NCBI RefSeq assembly: GCF_023656545.1
Contig: NZ_JAMOKF010000012.1
Coordinates: 1-43,630, forward strand
DNA from: Micromonospora phytophila
Lineage (GTDB): Bacteria > Actinomycetota > Actinomycetes > Mycobacteriales > Micromonosporaceae
Reading direction: 5' to 3'
Length of the DNA: 43,630 nt
In this document: one piece after another, positions 25,636-34,230 of the stretch
Numbering within the stretch: position 1 is the first letter of the stretch
Layout of the letters: each line of letters opens with the position of its first letter
The notes under the pieces: model-generated
Databases searched by the model: none
What the model was told of the DNA's origin: nothing
Seen by the model: the letters and a program-made list of their open reading frames with translations, nothing else
Position numbers and translations under genes: made by a program

Positions 25636-25998
25636 ATGGCGAACGCGACGTACGACCGCAAGGAGCAGTTCCAGCAGATCCAGAGTGGCCTGCTCGACGG
25701 CGAACAGATCATCGCCGTCTACGACGCCGTCGGCACCGGCACCGGGTTCATCGGCCTCACCGACCGGCGCGTGATCATCCAGGACCGCTCGTTCGTCGGC
25801 AAGCGGTACGCCATCACGAGCATCCCGTACTCGAAGATCACCAGCGTGAGCGTGGTCAGCAACAAGTCGTGGGGCGGCTCGTTCTTCTCCACCGGCGCGA
25901 TCGCCGTCCACGTCGGCACGCACACCTACGAGGTGGAGTTCCGTGGCGCCCAGAAGAGCCACCACGTGCACAACGTGATCCTGCACTACATCAGCTGA
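25636..25998 (+). CDS. Bacterial PH-domain-like protein
   Basis: A 120-residue protein consisting of one PH-like beta sandwich: GEQIIAVYDAVGTGTGFIGL, TDRRVIIQDRSFVGKRYAIT, SIPYSKITSVSV, then a C-terminal helix ending HNVILHYIS. This is the YokE/bPH family found free in actinobacterial cytoplasm; ligand and role are unknown. Its stop overlaps by 8 bp a convergent sigma-factor remnant. Confidence 0.82.
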   Translation: MANATYDRKEQFQQIQSGLLDGEQIIAVYDAVGTGTGFIGLTDRRVIIQDRSFVGKRYAITSIPYSKITSVSVVSNKSWGGSFFSTGAIAVHVGTHTYEVEFRGAQKSHHVHNVILHYIS

Positions 25999-26214
25999 GC
26001 TGGTCGGCGCGGTCGAGCAGGGCGCGGCGCTCCGCCCCGGCGTGGGCCGCGGCGGCCCGCCGGAACAGCTCGGCCGCCCGGTCACGGTCGCCCTGGCGGG
26101 CGACGAGTTCGGCCTCCGCCGCGACGGCGAGCGGGTAGGCGTCCAGCGCCCCGCCGGCGCGGGCCGCGGCGAGCAGGGCCAGCCCCGCCGCCGGCCTGGG
26201 CGAGCCCGGCAGAC
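25991..26214 (-). pseudogene. Remnant: C-terminal TPR segment of an ECF sigma factor (SigJ/DUF6596 type)
   Basis: Only the last 70 or so residues resemble anything: PAAGLALLAAARAGGALDAY, then PLAVAAEAELVARQGDRDRAAELFRRAAAAH and AGAERRALLDRADQLS. These follow the C-terminal helical repeats of DUF6596-type ECF sigma factors. The sigma domains 2 and 4 are missing; similarity stops where a palindromic repeat begins at 26215. I read it as a gene decayed or cut at that element. The frame continues open upstream, but that part looks like GC-rich shadow. Confidence 0.5.
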
Positions 26215-26291
26215 TGATCGACTCGATGTTCAGGACATCGGGGGGTCCACGTCGGATGGAGGGGCCGATGTCACGGACATCGAGTGGATCA
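26215..26291. repeat. Palindromic intergenic repeat element
   Basis: Arms of 27 nt (26215-26241 and 26265-26291) match inversely at 23 of 27 positions, ending TGATCGACTCGATGT and ACATCGAGTGGATCA, around a 23-nt spacer. Each arm also contains its own short palindrome (CGATGT...ACATCG). It sits at the broken end of the sigma-factor remnant. Confidence 0.75.
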
Positions 26292-26383
26292 TCGCTTCCT
26301 CCGGGAGCGGAGTGCCGCCACTCCCCCGGCCCACCCGGCGTTAGGGGTAGGACGGGACGACGAGCACCGGGAGGCGGCGCACC

Positions 26384-27814
26384 ATGGCCGAGACGCAGCT
26401 TCGTACGCTCTCCGGCCAGGTCGGGATCGTGGCCGGGACCGACGTGGCGGCGCTGCGGGACCGGCTCCGCGGCACCCTCGTCGGCCCCGAGGATCCGGGC
26501 TACGACGACGCCCGCGCGGTGTGGAACGGCCTGGTCGACCGGCGGCCCGGACTCGTCCTGCGCTGCGCCGGCACCGCCGACGTGATCCTGGCCGTGACCT
26601 TCGCCCGCGAGCACGACCTCGTGGTGACCGTCCGCGGCGGCGGGCACAACACCGGCGGCAGCGCCGTCGCCGACGACGCCCTGATGATCGACCTGTCGGC
26701 GATGAAGGGCGTACGCGTCGACCCGGGCCGGCGGACGGTCCGGGCCGAGGGCGGCGTCACCGTCGGCGAGCTCGACCACGAGACGCAGGCGTTCGGGCTG
26801 GCCGTCCCGATGGGGGTGATCAGCCGGATCGGCATCGCCGGGCTGACCCTCGGCGGCGGGTTCGGCTGGCTGCGCCGCCGCTACGGGCTCTGCTGCGACA
26901 ACCTCGTCGGCGCGGACGTGGTGACGTCGGCCGGGACGCTGGTCCGGGCCGGCACCGACGGCGATGCCGACCTGCTGTGGGGGCTGCGCGGCGGCGGCGG
27001 GAACTTCGGAGTGGTGACCTCGTTCGACTTCCAGGCGCACCCGGTCGGGCCCGACGTCTACTTCGCGTACGTGCTGCACCGGGGCGAGGACGCGCGGGCG
27101 GCGCTGCGGTTCTACCGCGACTGGGCGCGCGGCGCCCCCGACGAGGTCGCTGCCATCGCGACCCTGTGGCACAACCCGGAACAGGACGAGGTGCCCGAGG
27201 CGGAGCAGGGCAGACCAGGGCTGGCCTTCATGGCGATGCACTGCGGGGACCCGGCGGCCGGCGCGGAGGCGCTCCGCGGGCTGCGGGACTTCGGCGCTCC
27301 GCTGGCCGACCTCAGCGCCGTCCAGCCGTACCTGGCGGCGCAGCGCCTCTTCGACGCCGACTACGCGGCCGGCGAGATGCGCGGCTACTGGAAGTCCCGC
27401 TACCTGGACGCGCTCACCGACGAGGCCGTCGACGCGATAGTGACGCTCAACGAGGCCAGCCCGTCCACGCAGTCCAACCTCGACGTGTGGCAGCTCGGCG
27501 GACGGTACGCCCGGTTCACGCCGGACGACGCCGCGTACGGGGACCGCTCGGCGGCGTACCTGATCGGCATCGAGGGCAAGTGGACCGATCCCGGCGTCGA
27601 CGGCGACGGCATCGCCTGGGGGCGGCGGGTCTTCGACGTGCTCGCACCGTTCTCCACCCGGGCCGAGTACGTCAACTTCCCCGGCCTGTACGAGGACAAC
27701 CCCGCCCTGGTCCGGGCCGCGTTCGGTGGCAACCTCGACCGGCTACGAGCCTTGAAGAAGCGGTACGACCCGGACAACATGTTCCGGTTCAACCACAACA
27801 TTCCGCCGGACTGA
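26384..27814 (+). CDS. FAD-binding oxidase, berberine bridge enzyme-like
   Basis: A 476-residue PCMH-type flavin oxidase. VTVRGGGHNTGGSAVADDAL gives the FAD-binding loop with H88 (8-alpha-histidyl site). RRYGLCCDNLVGADVV supplies C170/C171, of which the one before Asp is the usual 6-S-cysteinyl site, so the flavin is probably bicovalently bound. The BBE domain closes the C-terminus (RLRALKKRYDPDNMFRFNHN). No signal peptide is visible. Relatives oxidise sugars, oligosaccharides or secondary-metabolite intermediates; the substrate cannot be read from sequence. ATG 26384 follows a GGGAGGCGG site. Confidence 0.9.
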   Translation: MAETQLRTLSGQVGIVAGTDVAALRDRLRGTLVGPEDPGYDDARAVWNGLVDRRPGLVLRCAGTADVILAVTFAREHDLVVTVRGGGHNTGGSAVADDALMIDLSAMKGVRVDPGRRTVRAEGGVTVGELDHETQAFGLAVPMGVISRIGIAGLTLGGGFGWLRRRYGLCCDNLVGADVVTSAGTLVRAGTDGDADLLWGLRGGGGNFGVVTSFDFQAHPVGPDVYFAYVLHRGEDARAALRFYRDWARGAPDEVAAIATLWHNPEQDEVPEAEQGRPGLAFMAMHCGDPAAGAEALRGLRDFGAPLADLSAVQPYLAAQRLFDADYAAGEMRGYWKSRYLDALTDEAVDAIVTLNEASPSTQSNLDVWQLGGRYARFTPDDAAYGDRSAAYLIGIEGKWTDPGVDGDGIAWGRRVFDVLAPFSTRAEYVNFPGLYEDNPALVRAAFGGNLDRLRALKKRYDPDNMFRFNHNIPPD

Positions 27815-27865
27815 GCGGGACGGCTGGACTCCGCACGATTTCGCCCTTGCCCGCCGCCGTACGCC

Positions 27866-27893
27866 TTGACTCCGCCATCGGAAAGCCTAGACT
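27866..27893 (+). promoter_or_regulatory. Housekeeping-type promoter for arsR-like gene
   Basis: TTGACT (27866-27871), 16 nt, TAGACT (27888-27893). GTG 27902 lies 8 nt after the -10, so the message is leaderless. The best -35/-10 pair in the window. Confidence 0.75.
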
Positions 27894-27901
27894 TACCGTT
27901 C

Positions 27902-28222
27902 GTGGCCACTTACCAAGGGCGGATGCTCGAAGCCCTCGGCGACCCGACCCGGCGGACCATCTTCGAACTCCTCGGCGCCGGTCCGCGCTCGGTCGCCGAG
28001 ATCGCGGGCGACCTCCCGGTCAGCCGACCCGCCGTCTCACAGCACCTCAAGGTGCTCAGGGACGCCGGGCTCGTGGCGTCGACGGCCATGGGCACGCGCC
28101 GCATCTACGCCGTCGACCCGCAGGGCCTGGCAGCGATCCGCGGCTACTTCGACCAGTTCTGGAACCAGGCCCTGGCGGCGTTCGCGCAGGCCGCCGAGAA
28201 CCCACCGGAGGAGAAGACATGA
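27902..28222 (+). CDS. ArsR family HTH transcriptional regulator
   Basis: A 106-residue winged-helix protein: MLEALGDPTRRTIFELLGAG, SVAEIAGDLPVSRPAVSQHLKVLRDAGLV (HTH, residues about 33-61) and a wing with RRIYAVDPQG. No metal-binding cysteines are present, so this is the non-metal ArsR subclass commonly paired with an SRPBCC (AHSA1) protein. GTG 27902 is chosen from the leaderless promoter; an earlier in-frame ATG at 27866 coincides with the -35 region. The stop overlaps the next gene's ATG (ATGA). Confidence 0.88.
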   Translation: MATYQGRMLEALGDPTRRTIFELLGAGPRSVAEIAGDLPVSRPAVSQHLKVLRDAGLVASTAMGTRRIYAVDPQGLAAIRGYFDQFWNQALAAFAQAAENPPEEKT

Positions 28223-28695
28223 CATCACACACCACCGACCAGGACACCGCCGTACGCAGCAGCATCCACGTCACCGCCACCCCCGAGCACGCCTTCGAGG
28301 TCTTCACCAACGGCATCGACCGGTGGTGGCCCCGCGCCCACCACGTCCAGCCCGGCGAGCTGCGGCAGGTCGGCCTCGACCCGCACGTCGGCGGCCGGAT
28401 GTGGGAGGAGAACGACGCCGGAGAGGTCTGCGCCTGGGGCCGCGTCCTCACCTGGGAGCCGCCCCGCGCCTTCGCCTTCTCCTGGCTGATCGGCCCCGAC
28501 TGGAAGCCCCCGGCGGCGGACGCGGTGGGCAGCCGGGTCACCGTCACCTTCACCCCGACCGACACCGGCACTCGGGTCGACCTGGTGCACGACCAGCTCG
28601 ACGCCCACGGGCCCGGCTGGGAGGGCGTGCGTGACGCCGTCGGCAGCGACGGCGGTTGGCCGGGCAGCCTCCGCGACTTCGCCGACGCGCTCTGA
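28219..28695 (+). CDS. SRPBCC (AHSA1-like) domain protein
   Basis: A 158-residue START-like protein: SSIHVTATPEHAFEVFTNGI, DRWWPRAHHVQ, LDPHVGGRMWEENDAGEVCAWG, GRVLTWEPPRAFAFSW and VTVTFTPTDTGTRVDLVHDQ, the usual order of AHSA1/CalC-type proteins with a hydrophobic ligand cavity. It is translationally coupled to the ArsR-type regulator, a conserved pairing whose regulator probably senses the same ligand or represses the pair. Ligand unknown. Confidence 0.88.
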   Translation: MTSHTTDQDTAVRSSIHVTATPEHAFEVFTNGIDRWWPRAHHVQPGELRQVGLDPHVGGRMWEENDAGEVCAWGRVLTWEPPRAFAFSWLIGPDWKPPAADAVGSRVTVTFTPTDTGTRVDLVHDQLDAHGPGWEGVRDAVGSDGGWPGSLRDFADAL

Positions 28696-28719
28696 CCCTC
28701 CTGTGCGGGGTGCGGGGTG

Positions 28720-28745
28720 CGGGGTGCCCGGTCACGGGCACCCCG
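28720..28745. terminator. Terminator after the ArsR/SRPBCC pair
   Basis: Perfect 11-bp stem CGGGGTGCCCG / CGGGCACCCCG with a GTCA loop, preceded by a GCGGGGT triplet repeat at 28705-28725. It also serves the convergent membrane-protein gene. Confidence 0.85.
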
Positions 28746-28766
28746 TGCCGCCTGCTCACCGTGCGG

Positions 28767-29153
28767 TCACGGCGCCGGCGGACACCAGGCCGCGGACGAC
28801 AGTGCCCCCACCACCGGCAGGCCGGCAGCCAGGAACACCGCCGCGGCGAGCAGCCACGGCCACCACCGTCCGCCCCGGTGCATCCGCCTGAGGGCGAGGC
28901 CGAAGCAGAGCGCCCCGGCCACCCCCGCGGCACAGGCGACGACCCAGACGAACGTCCCGTTGTCGGGCCCCCACTCGCCGGACTCCCGGGCACACCGGCC
29001 CGGATTGGTGATCTCGGGGCTGAACCACAGGAGCAGCCAGCCGTACAACAGCAGCACCGGTCCGGCGACGGCCGCACTCAGCACCGTCACCACGACCCGC
29101 AGCCATCCGGCCGTACTCGTGCCGGTGGCTTCGTCGGCACGGCGGTCCGTCAT
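28767..29153 (-). CDS. Small membrane protein, unknown function
   Basis: A 128-residue protein with three hydrophobic segments (about residues 19-42, 66-86, 95-117). An extracytoplasmic-looking loop carries GRCARESGEWGPDNG, and the C-terminus is Cys-Pro rich (SAAWCPPAP), so the two cysteines might form a disulfide. ATG 29153 is chosen because upstream sequence is basic, arginine-rich shadow. No family recognised. Confidence 0.65.
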   Translation of the reverse strand: MTDRRADEATGTSTAGWLRVVVTVLSAAVAGPVLLLYGWLLLWFSPEITNPGRCARESGEWGPDNGTFVWVVACAAGVAGALCFGLALRRMHRGGRWWPWLLAAAVFLAAGLPVVGALSSAAWCPPAP

Positions 29154-29325
29154 GGCGACACTGTCGCACCCGGGCCCACGATCCGACAGCCCCCGACCAG
29201 CCCGGGCACGACCCGGCCCGCCGCCGTCAGGTGGCTCCGACGACCGACACCACCGCCGCGACCGCCCTGGCATCCATGCCTCGACCGGTGCCAGCGCGGG
29301 TCGGTCAGGCATCGACGTGGGGCGG

Positions 29326-29331
29326 TAGCGT
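29326..29331 (+). promoter_or_regulatory. -10 hexamer for the GNAT gene
   Basis: TAGCGT, 6 nt before ATG 29338; leaderless arrangement. Confidence 0.45.
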
Positions 29332-29337
29332 CACCGC

Positions 29338-29862
29338 ATGCCCGAACTGATCGCGCCCACCGTCCGGCTGCACGCCGCCTGGCTCGAGGCGCGTGACGAT
29401 TGGGGTCCCGGCGCTCATGAGGACGGTTTCGGGCTGCGGCCCTTCGACGAGGTGGACTCGCCTGCCGGGTTCGCGGCCTGGGTGGCCCGGTTGTCCGACG
29501 AGTCGGACCGGACACGTCCGCTGGCCGCCGGCCAGGTGCACTGCACCTACCGATGGATCGTCGAGGGTGACGAGGTGCTCGGCGGGATCGCGCTGCGGCA
29601 CGCGCTCAACGACTTCCTGCTGCGGGTCGGCGGCCACATCGGCTACGGCATCCGGCCGTCCGCCCGGCGGCGGGGTCTGGCCACCTGGGCCCTGGGCCGG
29701 ATGCTCGGTGAGGCACGGGCGCTCGGCCTGGAGAGGGTGCTGGTCACCTGCGAGGTGGACAACATCGCCTCGGCGAAGACGATCGAACACCACGGCGGCG
29801 AACTCGAGGACGTCCGGGACACCGAACTCGGACCCGCACGGCGGTACTGGATCACGCTCTAG
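29338..29862 (+). CDS. GNAT family N-acetyltransferase
   Basis: A 174-residue acetyltransferase: GGIALRHALNDFLLRVGGHI, GYGIRPSARRRGLATWALGR with the acetyl-CoA loop RRRGLA (motif A), LGLERVLVTCEVDNIASAKT, and IEHHGGELEDVRDTELG (motif B). The layout matches the RimJ/RimL-like acetyltransferases annotated in many actinobacteria; the acceptor is unknown. It is transcribed alone from a leaderless-type start. Confidence 0.88.
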   Translation: MPELIAPTVRLHAAWLEARDDWGPGAHEDGFGLRPFDEVDSPAGFAAWVARLSDESDRTRPLAAGQVHCTYRWIVEGDEVLGGIALRHALNDFLLRVGGHIGYGIRPSARRRGLATWALGRMLGEARALGLERVLVTCEVDNIASAKTIEHHGGELEDVRDTELGPARRYWITL

Positions 29863-29894
29863 CCCAGCGACGTGGCTGTCCGGCGTGGCTGCCC

Positions 29895-29900
29895 TACCAT
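29895..29900 (+). promoter_or_regulatory. -10 hexamer for the DUF1707 gene
   Basis: TACCAT, 6 nt before GTG 29907; leaderless arrangement. Confidence 0.45.
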
Positions 29901-29906
29901 CGGCCG

Positions 29907-30392
29907 GTGACCAACCCCGAGGACCTCGTCCACGACGTGGACGGATCCGCTCCCGACCTGAGAATCGGCGCACCGGAGCGCGAGGCCGCGCGCGAGGCTC
30001 TCGAGGAGCATCTCGACGCCGAGCGGCTGGAGCCTGCCGAGTACGAGCAGCGGTGGGCGGCGTGCCAGGCGGCGCGCACCCAGGCCGAACTGCTGCGGGC
30101 CTTCTGCGACCTACCCGCTCCCCATCCCGAGCTCCCCGGGTCGCCAGGCCCGTCGACGGACGCTGACGAGGACGTCCCGCCACTCGTCGGGGCGGTCTGT
30201 CTGGCGCTGCTGCTGGGCCTGCCGGTGGCGGTCGTCCTCGGCTTCGTCTATGGCGCGTGGTGGGGCCTCGCCGTGCCGGTGGCCTTGAGCGTGGCGCTGG
30301 TCTACATCGAGCACCTGCGCACCCGCCCTGGCGCCGATGACGCGTCCGGCCGCGCCCCGGGTGCCCCCCGGAACGCGGACACACCGTCCTGA
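29907..30392 (+). CDS. DUF1707 (SHOCT-like) domain membrane protein
   Basis: A 161-residue protein. Residues about 17-70 (LRIGAPEREAAREALEEHLD, AERLEPAEYEQRW, AARTQAELLRAFCDLP) form the actinobacterial DUF1707 helical domain. Two hydrophobic helices (about 96-115 and 120-137) anchor it, followed by a polar tail. The domain is common in Actinobacteria, with no established function. Its stop codon lies inside an att-like repeat that recurs beside ychF. Confidence 0.85.
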   Translation: MTNPEDLVHDVDGSAPDLRIGAPEREAAREALEEHLDAERLEPAEYEQRWAACQAARTQAELLRAFCDLPAPHPELPGSPGPSTDADEDVPPLVGAVCLALLLGLPVAVVLGFVYGAWWGLAVPVALSVALVYIEHLRTRPGADDASGRAPGAPRNADTPS

Positions 30393-30534
30393 CCTGCGGG
30401 GAACACCAGCGTCAGACCTTGCAGCGGAACCAGGGGCCGCTGTCCGATGGCGTGACCCAGCCTGCCCGGTCGACGCACGCCCCCGTTCGTAAATGGGTGG
30501 CGCGAGCCGCCGGGAGGCGAGCAGGCTCGTGCCC

Positions 30535-31278
30535 GTGACGAGCAGCGACCTGTGGGACGAGGACACCGCGGAGCGGTACGACGACCTCTCGGCCAACATG
30601 TTCGCACCCGAAGTGCTCGATCCCGCCGTGGACTTCCTCGCACGGCTGGCGGGTTCCGGCCCCGCGCTGGAGCTCGCGATCGGCACGGGTCGGGTGGCGA
30701 TCCCGCTCACCGGCCGAGGCATTCCCGTGACCGGGATCGAGCTGTCGCAGCCGATGGTCGACCGGCTGCGTCGCAAGGTGCCCGCGGAGGACCTGCCGGT
30801 CGTCATCGGTGACATGGCCACGACGACGGTCCCCGGCCAGTTCTCGCTCGTGTACGTCGTGTGGAACAGCATCGGCAACCTGTGCACCCAGGACGAGCAG
30901 GTGCAGTGCTTCCGCAACGCTGCCCGGCACCTGTCGCCGGGGGGCCGCTTCGTCGTCGAACTGTGGGTGCCGGGCATCCGGCGGTTCCCCCCGGGGCAGT
31001 CGGCGGTGCCGTTCGAGGTGACCGACCGGCACGTCGGCTTCGACACCTACGACATGGTCACGCAGCAGGGGACCTCTCACCACTACCGGCGGCTGGACGA
31101 CGGGAGCACGCGCTACGGCTACAGCAACTTCCGCTACATCTGGCCCGCCGAGTGCGACCTCATGGCGCGGCTGGCCGGCCTGACGCTGGAGCAGCGCGTG
31201 GCGGACTGGGCCGGGGCGCCCTTCACGACCGACAGCGAGAGCCACGTGTCGGTCTGGCGCAAGGGCCCGACTGCCTGA
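30535..31278 (+). CDS. Class I SAM-dependent methyltransferase
   Basis: A 247-residue protein: LWDEDTAERYDDLSANMFAP at the N-terminus, ALELAIGTGRVAIPLTGRG (motif I, with Glu and Ile in place of the usual LD and C), VTGIELSQPMVDRLRRK (motif II), FSLVYVVWNSIGNL (motif IV) and ARHLSPGGRFVVELWVPG (motif V). This subfamily is widespread in actinobacteria as unassigned methyltransferases. The start is probably GTG 30535; GTG 30529 and an in-frame ATG at 30493 are alternatives. It lies between the first two att-like repeats of the putative islet. Confidence 0.85.
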   Translation: MTSSDLWDEDTAERYDDLSANMFAPEVLDPAVDFLARLAGSGPALELAIGTGRVAIPLTGRGIPVTGIELSQPMVDRLRRKVPAEDLPVVIGDMATTTVPGQFSLVYVVWNSIGNLCTQDEQVQCFRNAARHLSPGGRFVVELWVPGIRRFPPGQSAVPFEVTDRHVGFDTYDMVTQQGTSHHYRRLDDGSTRYGYSNFRYIWPAECDLMARLAGLTLEQRVADWAGAPFTTDSESHVSVWRKGPTA

Positions 31279-31590
31279 CCTGCGGGAAGCCCCCTGTGTG
31301 CCCCACACTGCCAGGAGCTGGCGAAGGAAGGTCAGCCTCGTCCGGCGCTGCTCAACGGTTCCGCTGAGGTACGCGATCGTCCGGCCGGGTGCATCGCCTT
31401 GGCTACCCGCTTGGCTACTCAAGTCGTCGGCCCCAGGCTCGACCCCCGTCGGGCCTCAAGCTCACCTCTACTCGGGCAGTCTGGCGCCGCGCCGTGGTGA
31501 CCCTTGTCCACTCTCTACCGCCATCCCGAAGCGCCGCCGACACCGTGCTGGCCGGTCTCGACCGGGGCACCGGATCGGCCGGCGCGTCCC
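31279..31590. other. Gene-free stretch inside the islet
   Basis: About 310 bp without a supported gene. It begins with an att-like CTGACCTGCGGGAA (31275-31288), then a GTGTGCCCCA string also found at 32391-32398. A TTGGCTAC direct repeat occurs at about 31397-31416. It may be decayed element DNA, but no protein similarity is recognisable. Confidence 0.4.
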
Positions 31591-31596
31591 TATGCT
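31591..31596 (+). promoter_or_regulatory. -10 hexamer for the lipoprotein gene
   Basis: TATGCT, 6 nt before GTG 31603; leaderless arrangement. Confidence 0.45.
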
Positions 31597-31602
31597 GCGG
31601 CA

Positions 31603-32253
31603 GTGCACGCGCATGCTCCAATCATCGGTTCCTCCCGGACGGCGCTGGTCGGGCTTGTGCTCGCCGCCCTGACACTCACTGCCTGCGGGCCGCCGTCCCC
31701 GACGCCGGGCACCGGGTCCACCGCCACCGCCGGCTCAAAATGGCAGGATGTTTCAGGCACACCGGCTCCGGCCGATACGTCCGGCCCCGCCATTCGCTGC
31801 AGATGGTTCGGCCCCGCCGGTCAGTACGACCCCACCTACTGCCAACGAGTAGTGGACGACGAGCTGGGCCGCAGCAACCTCAGCTCGAGGCAGCGAGCTG
31901 AGGCACAGACCGCAGCCGAGGCCGTCCGCGCGGCGCTGGACCGGATGAGGTTTGACTGTGCCCGGCCGGTCACCGAGGAGTGCGTGGCGGAGCAGGCCCG
32001 CCGGCGGATGTTTCCGGCCACGGACAGCCCGGAGCAGATGGCCGACCAGATCCGGCAGGTGCTCACCACCGCCGGCTTCACCGACATCGTCGTACGACCC
32101 GCCGGGCCAGCGGATCCGGCGCCACGGCACGGCATCGTGTACGCCGTACCGGCTGGCGCCGTTTGCGTGGTGGGCTACCTTGACGCAGGCGGCCGGGGCG
32201 GCGGGCAGCAGCAAGTGGTCGGCACCTTGCCGGGCGGCCAGTGCCTCGCCTGA
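31603..32253 (+). CDS. Putative lipoprotein of unknown function
   Basis: A 216-residue exported protein. The signal peptide ends in lipobox LTLTAC (C28), after a hydrophobic stretch LVGLVLAALTLTA. The mature part begins with a Pro/Thr/Ser linker, then a helical region (DDELGRSNLSSRQRAEAQTA) and four further cysteines (about residues 66, 79, 118 and 126) that could form disulfides. The C-terminus (GIVYAVPAGAVCVVGYLDAG) is beta-rich. GTG 31603 is set by a leaderless -10 and by signal-peptide position; a longer reading from 31504 would bury the signal peptide. Not recognised further. Confidence 0.75.
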   Translation: MHAHAPIIGSSRTALVGLVLAALTLTACGPPSPTPGTGSTATAGSKWQDVSGTPAPADTSGPAIRCRWFGPAGQYDPTYCQRVVDDELGRSNLSSRQRAEAQTAAEAVRAALDRMRFDCARPVTEECVAEQARRRMFPATDSPEQMADQIRQVLTTAGFTDIVVRPAGPADPAPRHGIVYAVPAGAVCVVGYLDAGGRGGGQQQVVGTLPGGQCLA

Positions 32254-32274
32254 ACAGCCGTTCAACGACGAGAC

Positions 32275-32420
32275 GTCGCATCCATCGATCGGACACGCCC
32301 TCGGACCTTGGTACCTACGGCCACCTGATGCCGGACTCGAAGGAACGCACCCGCCGCGCGGTCGATGACGCGTGGGGCTGCGCCCCCGGTGTGCCCCAAA
32401 GCGACGACCCAACGGGCTGA
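32275..32420 (+). pseudogene. Degenerate C-terminus of a tyrosine recombinase (phage integrase)
   Basis: From 32313 the frame reads TYGHLMPDSKERTRRAVDDAWG and on to TGA 32418-32420. The catalytic tyrosine context TYGHL and the following helix are those of actinobacterial integrases. Just upstream, GCATCCATC matches the usual HASI segment, but extra bases shift the frame and the rest of the enzyme is missing. Its stop codon lies in the right att-like repeat, next to the 3' end of ychF, the usual position for an integrase gene. Confidence 0.65.
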
Positions 32421-32440
32421 CCTGCGGGAACGGGCCGTAA

Positions 32441-33526
<1,086 letters not shown>

Positions 33527-33534
33527 GACGAGCC

Positions 33535-33540
33535 AGCTTA
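33535..33540 (-). promoter_or_regulatory. -10 hexamer for ychF
   Basis: TAAGCT on the minus strand, 8 nt before GTG 33526. Confidence 0.45.
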
Positions 33541-33668
33541 CGCCGGTGCCCCACGCTTCCGGTCAGGCAGGCCGGTGTGTGGTCGCCGGAGTCGTAAAAA
33601 CGGTCGCCGGGGACGGACGGGGCGTTGCTAACCTGCCCCGACCGACGCCAGCGACCCGAGGAGGCGAG

Positions 33669-34229
33669 ATGAGCCGGCTGCCCGAGCTGTACGTCGCGGT
33701 CGACGTGGAGGCGGACGGGCCGATCCCCGGGCCGTACAGCATGATCTCGCTCGGCATGGCGGTCGCCGGCCACCCGGAGCTGGCCTTCTACACCGAGCTG
33801 AAGCCGATCTCCGACGAGTTCGTGCCGGCCGCGCTCGCGGTCTCCGGGCTCGACCGGAACCGGCTGCTGCGGGAGGCACCCACCGCCGAGGAGGCGATGG
33901 GTGCCGCCGCGAAGTGGGTCGATGGGCTGCGGAAGGTCGGCCGGCCGGTGTTCCTGGCCGCCCCGGCCGTCTGGGACGGCATGTTCGTGCACTGGTACTT
34001 CACCCGGTTCACCGGCCACAGCCCGTTCGGTGCCACCGGGTCCGGCGTCGACCTGCGCAGTTACTGGATGGGGCTGACCGGCTGCGAGTGGGCGCAGACC
34101 CACAAGGGCACGATCAAGCACGAGCTGGGTCTGACCGGCGTGCCGCACACGCACCACGCCGGCGAGGACGCCGCCGAGCTGGCCCAGGTCTTCGACGCCG
34201 TGCGCCGGCACCGACCACCGGCGCGCTGA
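33669..34229 (+). CDS. DEDD-type 3'-5' exonuclease (Rv2179c-like)
   Basis: A 186-residue exonuclease. Acidic motifs are visible in order: YVAVDVEADG (Exo I, Asp and Glu), WDGMFVHWYF (Exo II Asp) and HHAGEDAAELAQ (Exo III with the DEDDh-type histidine and Asp). YSMISLGMAVAGHPELAFYT fits the RNase AS/Rv2179c family that trims 3' poly(A)-like RNA. ATG 33669 follows GAGGCGAG, which is preceded by GAGGA. It is divergent from ychF across 142 bp. Confidence 0.87.
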   Translation: MSRLPELYVAVDVEADGPIPGPYSMISLGMAVAGHPELAFYTELKPISDEFVPAALAVSGLDRNRLLREAPTAEEAMGAAAKWVDGLRKVGRPVFLAAPAVWDGMFVHWYFTRFTGHSPFGATGSGVDLRSYWMGLTGCEWAQTHKGTIKHELGLTGVPHTHHAGEDAAELAQVFDAVRRHRPPAR

Positions 34230-34230
34230 C

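Noticed and set aside
26292..28218. Long plus-strand open frame running into the SRPBCC gene
   Set aside because: It is a shifted frame of the flavin oxidase and ArsR genes; the SRPBCC protein has its own ATG coupled to the ArsR stop.
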